Source of the DNA: an uncultured Flavobacteriales bacterium
GTDB lineage: Bacteria > Bacteroidota > Bacteroidia > Flavobacteriales > Crocinitomicaceae
Assembly (NCBI GenBank): GCA_946480085.1
Contig: CAMLHZ010000013.1
Location: 42,131 to 106,130, forward strand
Direction of reading: 5' to 3'
DNA length: 64,000 nt
In this document: positions 56,346-64,000 of the stretch, piece after piece
How the letters are laid out: every line of letters begins with the position of its first letter
Numbering within the stretch: position 1 is the stretch's first letter
Notes under the pieces: model-generated
Told to the model about the DNA's origin: nothing
Database searches by the model: none
Seen by the model: only the letters and a program-made list of their open reading frames with translations
Position numbers and translations under genes: made by a program

Positions 56346-57767
56346 ATGAAAATCCAATCGCTCCTTTTTCTTCTGCTCTTTTCATCTACCGCTTTCTCCC
56401 AAACCGATTCCACCCGCATGCAGTGGTTCAACGATGCGAAACTGGGAATCTTTATTCATTGGGGAATGTATGCGGTTGATGGTGTTGGTGAAAGTTGGTC
56501 GTTTCATAACGGAACGGTTCCCTACGACCAATACATGCGCCAAATGAAAGGATTTACCGCTTCCAAATTCAATCCGACCGAATGGGCCCAGTTGATTAAA
56601 GAAAGTGGAGCAAAATATGCCGTGATTACAACTCAACATCACGATGGACTGGCACTTTGGGATACTAAACAGTTGACACCCTATCCTACAAAAGCAGAAT
56701 GGTTGAAAGCATTTCCAAATACAAACTATCCGACAGGAAAAAGTGCGCTTTGGAATGCGAAAAAACCGTTGAGTACCGTTTACCAAACTCCGGCAGCCAG
56801 GGATGTAATCACACCTCTTTCTCTTGCAATTCGGAAGGAAAACCTGAAGTTCGGAACGTACTATTCCCTACTCGACTGGTCGCACACGTCTTACCCGAAA
56901 TTCCTGAAAGAATTCAATCGATATGAGCTTTCAGAAAATCCGCAGCAATGGACTTCGTTTCTAAAATTCATGCATGCACAGATTGCAGAAATCAATACCA
57001 CTTTTAAACCAGACTTATATTGGTTCGACGGCGATTGGGAACATACTGAAGCCGAATGGGGAGCGGATAAAATTGATTCCATCATTCATACTTCAAACCC
57101 AAAAGCCATTCTGAACGGCAGATTACATTCTTATGGTGATTATTCGACTCCTGAGCAAAATATGCCTATCACCCATCCTGAGAAATCGAGTTGGGAATTG
57201 TGTTTGACGAGTAACGACAGCTGGGGTTATCAGCCCAGGGACACGAACTACAAAACCACGAACGAAGTGCTCCAAATCTTTACCGAATGTTTGAACATGG
57301 GCGGAAATCTATTACTAGATATTGGTCCAAAAGCGGATGGAACCATTCCAGAAGAACAAGTGAAGTTGTTAAAAGACGTTGGTCGTTGGACAAACAAACA
57401 TGCTGAAGCCATTTATGGAACAAGAGCTGGTTTGCCATATGGGCATTATCATGGAAATTCAACCTTGAGTGCTGACAAGAAAACACTTTACTTGTTTGTA
57501 AATAATGTTCGACCAAATGGAAGTGTTGAAGGAGTAACTGTAGATCTCATGTTGAAAGGTTTGATGAATAAGATTGTTTCGGCAGAAGTTTTAGGAGCGG
57601 AGAAACCTGTTAACAACAAGATTGTCGGAAAGATTTCGTGGAATTATGTTCCGGGAACAGTTTTCTTCAAGATTCCAGCTCATGTTTTGGATCAGGAAAT
57701 CACGGTTATTAAAATTGTCCTGAATTCGTCCCTTGAATTGTATCGTGGACAAGGTGGGTTTCATTAG
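56346..57767 (+). CDS. Alpha-L-fucosidase (GH29), copy 1
   Basis: A 473-aa exported glycoside hydrolase that releases L-fucose from glycans. Signal peptide SLLFLLLFSSTAFSQ. Conserved GH29 blocks are AKLGIFIHWGMYAVDGV, VITTQHHDGLALWDTK (His-His), LYWFDGDWEHTE with nucleophile Asp228, and GGNLLLDIGPKADGTI. A C-terminal beta domain with LYLFVNNVRPNGSVEG follows. The next gene is a second fucosidase nine bases on, an operon for fucose-containing polysaccharides. A 100-base duplicate of its start is at 54009. Confidence 0.93.
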   Translation: MKIQSLLFLLLFSSTAFSQTDSTRMQWFNDAKLGIFIHWGMYAVDGVGESWSFHNGTVPYDQYMRQMKGFTASKFNPTEWAQLIKESGAKYAVITTQHHDGLALWDTKQLTPYPTKAEWLKAFPNTNYPTGKSALWNAKKPLSTVYQTPAARDVITPLSLAIRKENLKFGTYYSLLDWSHTSYPKFLKEFNRYELSENPQQWTSFLKFMHAQIAEINTTFKPDLYWFDGDWEHTEAEWGADKIDSIIHTSNPKAILNGRLHSYGDYSTPEQNMPITHPEKSSWELCLTSNDSWGYQPRDTNYKTTNEVLQIFTECLNMGGNLLLDIGPKADGTIPEEQVKLLKDVGRWTNKHAEAIYGTRAGLPYGHYHGNSTLSADKKTLYLFVNNVRPNGSVEGVTVDLMLKGLMNKIVSAEVLGAEKPVNNKIVGKISWNYVPGTVFFKIPAHVLDQEITVIKIVLNSSLELYRGQGGFH

Positions 57768-57776
57768 ATTTGAAAC

Positions 57777-59177
57777 ATGAAACATCTCACTACTTTCCTC
57801 TTTTGTCTTTTCTCTTTCCTCTCCCTTGCTCAAGAGCATGAACAAAAATACTTTCCTGTAAAAGATTCCCTTGTTCAGCAAAAGCTTGACGAATGGCAGG
57901 ATTACAAATTCGGACTACTTATGCATTGGGGGCCTTATTCGCAGTGGGGAGTTGTAGAAAGTTGGAGTATTTGTCCGGAAGATGAAGATTGGTGCACCCG
58001 AAGAGGTCCGCATGCCAACAACTATTATGAATACGTGAAAGCGTATGAAAACTTACAAACGACATTCAATCCAACGCAATTCAATCCTGAAAAATGGGCT
58101 TCTGCAGCGAAAAATGCCGGAATGAAATATGTGGTTTTCACTACAAAACATCACGACGGTTTCTGTATGTTTAGTTCCAATCAAACACAATACACGGTTG
58201 GTAACGACAATTGCCCTTTCTCTAAAAACCCAAGGTCAAATATCACCTTGGAAGTATTTAAAGCTTTCAGAAACGAAGGAATTTGGACTGGAGCCTACTT
58301 TTCCAAACCCGACTGGCATCATCCAGACTATTGGGATCCAACATTTCCACCATACGACAGAAATCCGAATTATGATCTAACGAAGAAACCCGAGAAATGG
58401 AAATCGTATGTAGAATTTACCCAAAACCAAATCCTGGAATTAATGACCAACTACGGGAAAGTTGATTTGCTTTGGTTAGACGGTGGCTGGGTGCAACCCT
58501 TTACAGAAACCTCACCTAAATGGGGTTACAAACCGATGCATCAGGATATCGGAATGGATACGTTGGTGGAGAAAGCAAGAAAATTACAACCCGGATTAAT
58601 TGTTGTCGACAGAGCGGTTGAAGGTCCGAACCAGAACTATTTGACACCAGAACAGAAAATTCCGAACGAGCCACTTCCCTATCCGTGGGAAAGCTGTATG
58701 ACGATGGGCGACAGTTGGAGCTATGTTCCGAACGACAATTACAAAAGCACCAAAACCTTGTTGACAAATCTATGTTTGATCGTTTCTCGTGGCGGTAATT
58801 TTCTTTTGAATGTTGCACCTGATGCAAATGGTGAATGGGACAGTATTGCTTATCAGCGCTTAGAAGAAATGGGCGCGTGGATGAAGTTGAATTCGGAAGC
58901 TATTTACAACTCAAAACCTGTTGCACCTTACGAACAAAAAGCTACCAACGGAAAATGGATCTTTACAGAAGGAAAAATGGGCGAACATTACGCCATCTTT
59001 ATTCCGAATGATAAGCTTACGTCTAGCAAGATTCGCCTCGACCTCCATTTTCCGGATTATCGTGTACGAACGGCAACCTCTTTGAAAAATGGAAAAGTAA
59101 CCAAGACGAATGGAGCGTATCTTGATTTTAAGATCAATTCTGTGGATGAGATTTTAGTTTGGAGATTGAAGGGGTGA
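57777..59177 (+). CDS. Alpha-L-fucosidase (GH29), copy 2
   Basis: A 466-aa GH29 enzyme with signal peptide (LTTFLFCLFSFLSLAQ). Blocks: FGLLMHWGPYSQWGVVESWS, VVFTTKHHDGFCMFSS, VDLLWLDGGWVQPF with nucleophile Asp235, ESCMTMGDSWSYVPND and GGNFLLNVAPDANGEWD. The insertion CPEDEDWCTRRGPHANN after the first block (with two Cys) is absent in copy 1, so the two probably differ in linkage preference. It is the second gene of the fucosidase pair. No transporter or regulator is adjacent, so this is not a typical polysaccharide utilisation locus. Confidence 0.93.
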   Translation: MKHLTTFLFCLFSFLSLAQEHEQKYFPVKDSLVQQKLDEWQDYKFGLLMHWGPYSQWGVVESWSICPEDEDWCTRRGPHANNYYEYVKAYENLQTTFNPTQFNPEKWASAAKNAGMKYVVFTTKHHDGFCMFSSNQTQYTVGNDNCPFSKNPRSNITLEVFKAFRNEGIWTGAYFSKPDWHHPDYWDPTFPPYDRNPNYDLTKKPEKWKSYVEFTQNQILELMTNYGKVDLLWLDGGWVQPFTETSPKWGYKPMHQDIGMDTLVEKARKLQPGLIVVDRAVEGPNQNYLTPEQKIPNEPLPYPWESCMTMGDSWSYVPNDNYKSTKTLLTNLCLIVSRGGNFLLNVAPDANGEWDSIAYQRLEEMGAWMKLNSEAIYNSKPVAPYEQKATNGKWIFTEGKMGEHYAIFIPNDKLTSSKIRLDLHFPDYRVRTATSLKNGKVTKTNGAYLDFKINSVDEILVWRLKG

Positions 59178-59258
59178 ATCCGTAATTCTGTTGTATAGAT
59201 ACAAAACCAACCAAAGTCAACAACATTACGTTCATTGCTTTCATAAAAACCGAAAACA

Positions 59259-60362
59259 ATGAAAACCTTAATTTACCTTTTTTCGTTTCTTTCTTGTAAT
59301 GCATTCGCACAACAACCATCTGCTATCCTGCATGATGACTGGACAGGAACCAATTGGTCTCTATGGAGTGGAACAGATTATTTTTACGATAATAATGATC
59401 TGGAGACCACTAGTATTTCGAAATACTACTACGGCAGCACTGACACGTGGATTGATGATGAACGAATTACGGCGTATTATTCGCCTTCCGGAAATCAGAT
59501 AACAGCTCGCTATTATGCTCAGGGAATAGAAACTTTTCCGGATACCACAAGAAGAACGCTTTTTGAATACAATTCTTTCGGTCAATTGACATCGGAAACA
59601 AGTCAGTATTATTTCCCTACCTATTGGCAAGACGCACATAGAACAATCTACACGTACACGACAAGCGTAGGAAATGTACACACAAAACAATACGAATGGT
59701 GGGACAATGATCTTGGCCAATGGTTACCTATTTCCAAAAGTGTGTACACTTATGCAGCGAATCAATCTCAATATGTCTACTATGTTTGGGACAATTCACA
59801 GTGGAACATTGAAGGCAGAACAACCGTTACATTCAATCAGAATAACCAGTCACTTGAAGAAACGTATGAAACATGGTCAGGATTTTATTGGAATCCCGGG
59901 TCAAAAATCACATATATGTATACCACTTTCGGAAAGCTCTCTGATGCAAGTACCAGGTATTATTCAGCTGAAGAAAATGGCTTCATCTCGGGAGACTCTC
60001 TTCATTATAACTACAACACTGATCACACCATTAACAACACGGTGTACATGAATTATGACAATCAGGTTGACGTTTGGTCCAACATTCGCAGAGACCGCTA
60101 CATTTATGGCAGTCATTTATCCATTACAGAAGAAACAAAAACGGCATTTCTCGTTTATCCCAATCCAGCAACAGATTTTATATCTATCGATTCAAATGAA
60201 AGCGGTTTGATCAACATTATTGATGCCCAAGGTAAACTCTGGAAAGCGAATATTGAATGTGGCCAAGGTGCCATTGACATCAGAGATTTACCTAAGGGAG
60301 TGTATTTCATCCGACTTCAAACGAAAGATAGAATCCTGACCCAACTTTTTGTCAAACAATAA
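59259..60362 (+). CDS. Secreted repetitive protein with T9SS type A sorting domain
   Basis: A 367-aa protein with signal peptide (TLIYLFSFLSCNAFAQ). The middle consists of repeated aromatic beta units of about 35-45 residues, each with 'W......YYY..G' or 'Y.YN..G.L/I....Y' patterns (for example LFEYNSFGQLTSETSQYYFP), resembling YD/RHS-type strands. The last 75 residues are a T9SS sorting domain (FLVYPNPATDFISID, LPKGVYFIRLQTKD). No enzyme motif is visible. It lies 81 bases downstream of the second fucosidase on the same strand but may have its own promoter. Surface or extracellular location. Confidence 0.86.
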   Translation: MKTLIYLFSFLSCNAFAQQPSAILHDDWTGTNWSLWSGTDYFYDNNDLETTSISKYYYGSTDTWIDDERITAYYSPSGNQITARYYAQGIETFPDTTRRTLFEYNSFGQLTSETSQYYFPTYWQDAHRTIYTYTTSVGNVHTKQYEWWDNDLGQWLPISKSVYTYAANQSQYVYYVWDNSQWNIEGRTTVTFNQNNQSLEETYETWSGFYWNPGSKITYMYTTFGKLSDASTRYYSAEENGFISGDSLHYNYNTDHTINNTVYMNYDNQVDVWSNIRRDRYIYGSHLSITEETKTAFLVYPNPATDFISIDSNESGLINIIDAQGKLWKANIECGQGAIDIRDLPKGVYFIRLQTKDRILTQLFVKQ

Positions 60363-60751
60363 CCCTTGTATACGGCTTATCGAACTCAAATTCATCCAAA
60401 TACCTGTGCTAAAGTTGCTGTGGAATATATAAAAGTGATCAATCTCAAATGGGAACTGAAACTTGGTTACTACTGCCAGCTAAAGTTCACTTCTACTCGT
60501 AGTCCAGACTTTTTGTTTCTGTATAATCGACATCTCAAATGCTCGTCATTGGTCTAACGATAACATAACCAATAACTTTCAAAATGTTTTTTTAACGTAA
60601 TAACAAAAAATAAAGTTTTTAACAACCCGACTTTTGTACGTATCTTTGCACTCCGTTACTTCGGCATCTCGACTCCGCTCGATGACCGGAAGCTGCGTGA
60701 CCAGGGTTCCTTTACTGAGTTTGTAAAGGAAAGATTAACGAAAGATTATAC
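60363..60751 (+). promoter_or_regulatory. Promoter region and structured leader of the cold-shock gene
   Basis: No convincing gene lies in these 389 bases. TATCTTTG at 60641-60648 is a -7 element (TAnnTTTG); the -33 region has no TTG. A transcript starting near 60655 would have a leader of about 97 nt. This leader could form two hairpins: CTTCGG with CCGGAAG around the 23-nt repeat (60665-60687), and TTCCTTTAC (60707-60715) with GTAAAGGAA (60723-60731), a 9-bp stem ending 20 bases before the ATG. Cold-shock genes are often controlled through leader structure. Confidence 0.55.
60665..60687 (+). repeat. 23-nt interspersed repeat in the cold-shock leader
   Basis: CATCTCGACT-C-CGCTCGATGACC, identical to the copy in the helicase gene at 50661. 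It lies within the presumed 5' leader, between bases that can pair. Confidence 0.88.
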
Positions 60752-61186
60752 ATGGAGACATTCGGAAAGAAGGAAAAAGAAAAAAACAAAAAGAAGAAAA
60801 AACAAGACAAAGAGCTGAAGAGACAAGAGCGTAAAGCCAACTCTAAAGGTGGATCTTTGGATAGTATGATGGCTTACCTTGATGAGAACGGTAACATTAT
60901 TGACGCACCTGCAGATTTATCTCAGCGCGTTGAAGTGGATGCGGATTCCATCGAAATTGGAGTTCCAAAACGTTCGGAAGAGGAAATTGACGTGCGTAGC
61001 AATGGTAAATTGATTCACTTCAATTCATCAAAAGGATACGGTTTCATTAAAGATTTGGATACACAAGAAAGTTTGTTCGTACACATGTCGGAAATTAGCG
61101 GTGTGATTAACGAGAACGATAAAGTAACGTTTGAAAAAGCGAAAGGTCAAAAAGGCTGGAACGCTGTAAAGGTTCGTAAAGCTTAA
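60752..61186 (+). CDS. Cold-shock-domain protein with Lys-rich N-terminal extension
   Basis: A 144-aa protein. Residues 1-30 are extremely basic (FGKKEKEKNKKKKKQDKEL), then an acidic linker, and the C-terminal 62 residues are a cold-shock domain: GKLIHFNSSKGYGFIKDLD with RNP1 (KGYGFI) and ESLFVHMSEI with RNP2 (LFVHM). It binds single-stranded RNA or DNA and is likely an RNA chaperone. The extension is typical of a Bacteroidota subgroup. Expression may be controlled by the structured leader upstream. A strong terminator follows. Confidence 0.92.
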   Translation: METFGKKEKEKNKKKKKQDKELKRQERKANSKGGSLDSMMAYLDENGNIIDAPADLSQRVEVDADSIEIGVPKRSEEEIDVRSNGKLIHFNSSKGYGFIKDLDTQESLFVHMSEISGVINENDKVTFEKAKGQKGWNAVKVRKA

Positions 61187-61210
61187 GAAGACACTTCTTT
61201 TAAAGGATAT

Positions 61211-61249
61211 AAATCCTGATCCCGCGCATGCGGAATCAGGATTTTGTGT
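61211..61249 (+). terminator. Intrinsic terminator of the cold-shock gene
   Basis: AAATCCTGAT pairs with ATCAGGATTT, with an inner CCGC/GCGG extension, followed by a T-rich stretch. It lies 24 bases after the stop. Confidence 0.85.
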
Positions 61250-61328
61250 TTTATGTCGTGTACATAACTGAATTCATAAATACATGAATAAATGTCCGCC
61301 GCAGCGGATTACTTACAGCCCTCTGTTA

Positions 61329-63419
61329 CTAACGATTCACAAACGCTTCTCCGATTACTTTAAAGGTTGTTCTTCGATTGCGTTGATCGTATTTCACCTG
61401 ATTCACTTTCGTCTGTTCAAGTATGTATGATTCAGTAAGTTTAATTGCTTCTCCTGATTTATCAAGAATAGGTTTTTTAGTTGCATCCACGGATATTGCC
61501 GGCTGCGTTTCACCATATCCCGCTGGAATCAATCTGTTCATAGAAATACCTTTGGAGATCAGGTAATCTACACATGATTTTGCGCGACGCTGGGAAAGGT
61601 CCAGGTTGTAAATGTCTGGACCAACTCTGTCAGTATGTGAATTGATCTCCACTATTAAATTATTGTTCAGAATCAAAAAATCGTACAATTGATCCAGGAT
61701 CACCATCGACTCCGGTCGAAGCTTGTCTGAATCAAAATCGTATTCGACCCCCTCAATGTTAATCTCTTCCAAAGGAATCGGACGGAGGTAAAAATCGTGT
61801 GCAAGATGCGTATCTTCAGTGATCTTACGTGCATCAATATTCGTTGCATCTGCAAAATAGTGCGGCTTTTGAACTTTGATAAATACTTCCCAGTATTGTT
61901 GAATCTCCGTCGAGTAGTACCCTTTATCGTCCGATTTCAAAGAGAAGGTTTCAAACCCTGAGCGCACATCCTTAAACGTCAATGTTGCGTCCGGAATAAT
62001 CGCCTCGGTCATGGCATCATACACATAACCGTCGAGAATGATCTTGAAAGGAGCGTTTTGAATTTTGTAAATATCGTAGCAATGATTGGTCGGACATTCT
62101 TCCCGATCGCTGGCAAAATAACCGTTTTTCATGTAGCGATCCCATACAAGATAAGAGTCATCTTTACTCGAATTCACGGGAGCATCCATATTCTCCGGGT
62201 TGGCATATTTATCCGTGTCACGGTCATAAGTACTTTTGAAAATATCCAGACCTCCAATCGAAGCGTGACCATTCGAGCTGAAAAAAAGTGTTGACGAAGC
62301 CTCGTGAAAGAAAGGTGTCACCTCATCGAATGCGGAATTGATCGAAGTACCGAGATTAACCGCACTGTCTTTCGGATTACCCAACTCGTCAATGGCGATT
62401 TTCCACAAATCCATTCCTCCCATTCCTCCTGGTCGATTGCTCGAAAAGAAAAGGGTTGTTCCATCCATTGAAACGAAAGGATTGATGCTCTTGTATCCAG
62501 GTACATTTACAGAAGTGTCCAACTTGTAGGATTCATAAAAGAGGTAATCAATCATCCGACCGAGGTGAATGGATTGGTCGGCCATGTTTTTATCACTCCA
62601 TCGAGTGTAAAAGACAACATTATTGTTGTTGAATGAGCCTGATGCGTCGTGTTGTGCGGTATTGAGCGGTCGACCAAAATTCTCGGCAGCATTCCATTTT
62701 CCATCCGTTTTACTCGTCCAATAAAGATCGCAGAGGTATTCCGATTGTTGTTTTTCAGGATCCACAACCACACCTCCAGGGCGTGCACTCGTAAAGAGCA
62801 TTCGTTTTTCATTGTCAAAGAACATGGGCGCGAAAGAAGCTGTGCCACTGTTGAATACGCTGTCGGCCTTTTCCACTTCTATCTTGGAACCTGCGTTAAG
62901 TGAATCCATAGCATAGTAACAACCTGTCATGCTTTCCAAAGAACGATCTACGAGAGAATCGTTTCCACCGGGATTTGATGCATACTGTTCGAAGGAAAGA
63001 ATGGCATTGCTGTATTGCTCTTCGTTCATTTGTGCTAGTCCGAGGTAATACACATCTTCTGGGTAAGAACCTGTTGCAGCAGTAAATTTGAAATGCTCCA
63101 GGGCATGATTGTAATCTTCTGTGCGCTGATAACAAAGTGCAATCTGGTGATTGATGTAATCAACAGCCGGAACTTTTCGGGTGGTATCTCCTATTTTGCC
63201 GTTGTCCGACAATTGCTTATTGGAAATGACGGTTTCGTAAGGAAGTATCTGTGTGGTGAGTACGAGCGAATCGTTTATCGCAAACTGATAATAGATTAGT
63301 GCGTTGTGGTAATCCGTCTTACCGAAATAGGTGTCGGCTTTGTAAAGCCATACCTGCTTCGACTGTGCCGAGATCACTGGTGATATGAGTATAAAAAGAA
63401 CTATCAGGAATTGTTTCAT
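61329..63419 (-). CDS. PorE-like OmpA family protein (TPR, PD40-type repeats, regulatory domain, OmpA)
   Basis: A 696-aa exported protein with the domain order of the T9SS component PorE. Signal peptide FLIVLFILISPVISAQ. Then TPR-type helices (VDYINHQIALCYQRTEDYNH, residues about 93-112), WD40/PD40-like repeats with 'LFFSSNRPGGMGGMDLW' and 'LFFSSNGHASIGGLDIF', a carboxypeptidase-regulatory-like domain (DGYVYDAMTEAIIPDATLTF) and the C-terminal OmpA domain (YDFDSDKLRPES, INSHTDRVGPDIYNLDLSQR) that binds peptidoglycan. ATG at 63419 is chosen as it begins the signal peptide. The PorP/SprF gene is 17 bases upstream, so the two form a T9SS-related operon. Confidence 0.9.
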   Translation of the reverse strand: MKQFLIVLFILISPVISAQSKQVWLYKADTYFGKTDYHNALIYYQFAINDSLVLTTQILPYETVISNKQLSDNGKIGDTTRKVPAVDYINHQIALCYQRTEDYNHALEHFKFTAATGSYPEDVYYLGLAQMNEEQYSNAILSFEQYASNPGGNDSLVDRSLESMTGCYYAMDSLNAGSKIEVEKADSVFNSGTASFAPMFFDNEKRMLFTSARPGGVVVDPEKQQSEYLCDLYWTSKTDGKWNAAENFGRPLNTAQHDASGSFNNNNVVFYTRWSDKNMADQSIHLGRMIDYLFYESYKLDTSVNVPGYKSINPFVSMDGTTLFFSSNRPGGMGGMDLWKIAIDELGNPKDSAVNLGTSINSAFDEVTPFFHEASSTLFFSSNGHASIGGLDIFKSTYDRDTDKYANPENMDAPVNSSKDDSYLVWDRYMKNGYFASDREECPTNHCYDIYKIQNAPFKIILDGYVYDAMTEAIIPDATLTFKDVRSGFETFSLKSDDKGYYSTEIQQYWEVFIKVQKPHYFADATNIDARKITEDTHLAHDFYLRPIPLEEINIEGVEYDFDSDKLRPESMVILDQLYDFLILNNNLIVEINSHTDRVGPDIYNLDLSQRRAKSCVDYLISKGISMNRLIPAGYGETQPAISVDATKKPILDKSGEAIKLTESYILEQTKVNQVKYDQRNRRTTFKVIGEAFVNR

Positions 63420-63436
63420 AATGATATGGTTTAAGG

Positions 63437-64000
63437 TCAAAGGCGTGGACAAATTTTAGAATTCGGAGCCTGGTAATTGTGCGGCATATACGTAAAGGAG
63501 ATTTCAAAACCACCTCTTCCGGTAGATGCAGTAGACAAGGTCGAAACATTGACATCGTAACCCAACTTAACAATAAAATTATCCATTCGGGCACCAAGAG
63601 AAATCACGGCAGCATCACCATTTCTATAAACCACTCCAGCCAGTAGGTAGAGTTCAGGTCCTTTCATGAAATAGCCCGCATCCAAAGCAAAGGTCTGTTC
63701 ATTGAATGTTTTCTGATGCATGATCAGGACTTTGGGAAGGATATAAAAGAGTTCTGTAATGTTGATGCGTGTTCCGGCATGCACATAATAACGAATCGGT
63801 AAACGACTTTCTCTATTGAAGAAGGTTTCGTTCGGCGTGAGCAGATTGAAAGCAGAAACCCCGATGAACGGATTCAACAGACTTTGCTGACGTGCATAAT
63901 AATACATCGCGCCCACATTTGTCACTGGAAGAATTCGGCTTTGAGCACCGAAATTTTCTCCTGTTGAAAGCTCAGTTTCGAAACCTCCGCCACCCGATGT
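63437..64000 (-). CDS. PorP/SprF family T9SS membrane protein (5' end outside window)
   Basis: The frame is open from the window edge (64000) to the stop at 63437, 187 codons without the N-terminus. Sequence such as NFGAQSRILPVTNVGAMYYYA, SLLNPFIGVSAFNLLTPNET, RLPIRYYVHAGTRINI and FIVKLGYDVNVSTLSTASTG, ending GGFEISFTYMP, matches the PorP/SprF outer-membrane protein family. These proteins bind PorE and help anchor the T9SS or its substrates. It is followed by the PorE-like gene after 17 bases. No start codon can be assigned here; the GTG at 63925 is internal. Confidence 0.9.
   Translation of the reverse strand, partial: TSGGGGFETELSTGENFGAQSRILPVTNVGAMYYYARQQSLLNPFIGVSAFNLLTPNETFFNRESRLPIRYYVHAGTRINITELFYILPKVLIMHQKTFNEQTFALDAGYFMKGPELYLLAGVVYRNGDAAVISLGARMDNFIVKLGYDVNVSTLSTASTGRGGFEISFTYMPHNYQAPNSKICPRL

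Noticed and set aside
57777..60362. Classical polysaccharide utilisation locus around the fucosidases
   Set aside because: No SusC/SusD pair, sensor or transporter accompanies the two GH29 genes in this window.
60366..60557. 63-aa frame after the T9SS protein
   Set aside because: Starts with TTG, has no signal peptide, motif or promoter, and lies in a gap of ordinary composition.

Overview
The window comes from a member of the Bacteroidota, most likely order Flavobacteriales and close to Fluviicola/Crocinitomicaceae (family-level placement is inference). Supporting evidence: three proteins with C-terminal type IX secretion (T9SS) sorting domains; a PorP/SprF and PorE-like pair; GldM-like, GWxTD, DUF5686 and TonB-C proteins; menaquinone genes; low-GC DNA; and promoters of the Bacteroidota form TTG-N18/19-TAnnTTTG. 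Nearly all of it is ordinary chromosome with short intergenic gaps. No rRNA, CRISPR array, transposase or phage gene was seen.

Layout. 1-6.7 kb: truncated TerC exporter; a menaquinone run on the minus strand (thioesterase, isochorismate synthase, MenD) interrupted by a small four-helix-bundle gene; two paralogous secreted proteins. 6.8-13.1 kb: TonB-C protein, Lon, a glycosyltransferase and a GWxTD protein. 13.3-16.2 kb: the accessory-looking stretch, with tRNA-Ser(UGA), a GIY-YIG nuclease gene, a second altered copy of the tRNA 3' end and its terminator, and a protein with a HEPN-type RNxxxH motif. 16.2-24.5 kb: small stress and metabolic genes (DinB, FAD oxidase, Fpg/Nei glycosylase, Mn catalase), then an operon of exported proteins with three GldM-C-like paralogues, the middle one frameshifted. 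24.7-31.8 kb: PdhB, EtfBA, bifunctional nuclease, nucleoside transporter and a CotH/T9SS protein. 31.9-46.3 kb: a large membrane protein with a GT9 transferase, ThyA, RecQ, TatC, DUF5686, LptB. 46.5-54 kb: a 45-residue lipoprotein, a BamA-like barrel, a Pif1-like helicase, a second four-helix-bundle gene, GAPDH and two TonB-C proteins. 54-60.4 kb: a broken fucosidase start, an M48 protease, two intact GH29 fucosidases and a T9SS protein. 60.7-64 kb: cold-shock-domain protein, PorE-like and PorP/SprF proteins.

The most unusual signals are small gene-in-repeat units. (1) The GIY-YIG gene lies between two copies of the tRNA-Ser 3' half plus tail, and its reading frame ends inside the second copy. 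(2) Both four-helix-bundle (23S rRNA intervening-sequence family) genes sit inside inverted repeats, so the whole unit could fold as a stem with the gene in the loop, although neither is in rRNA. Similar repeat stems without a gene occur elsewhere in the window. (3) A 23-nt repeat occurs four times, once in frame inside a helicase gene, once as the core of a terminator and once in the cold-shock leader. The HEPN-motif protein beside the tRNA/GIY-YIG unit is a candidate uncharacterised defence or RNA-processing factor.
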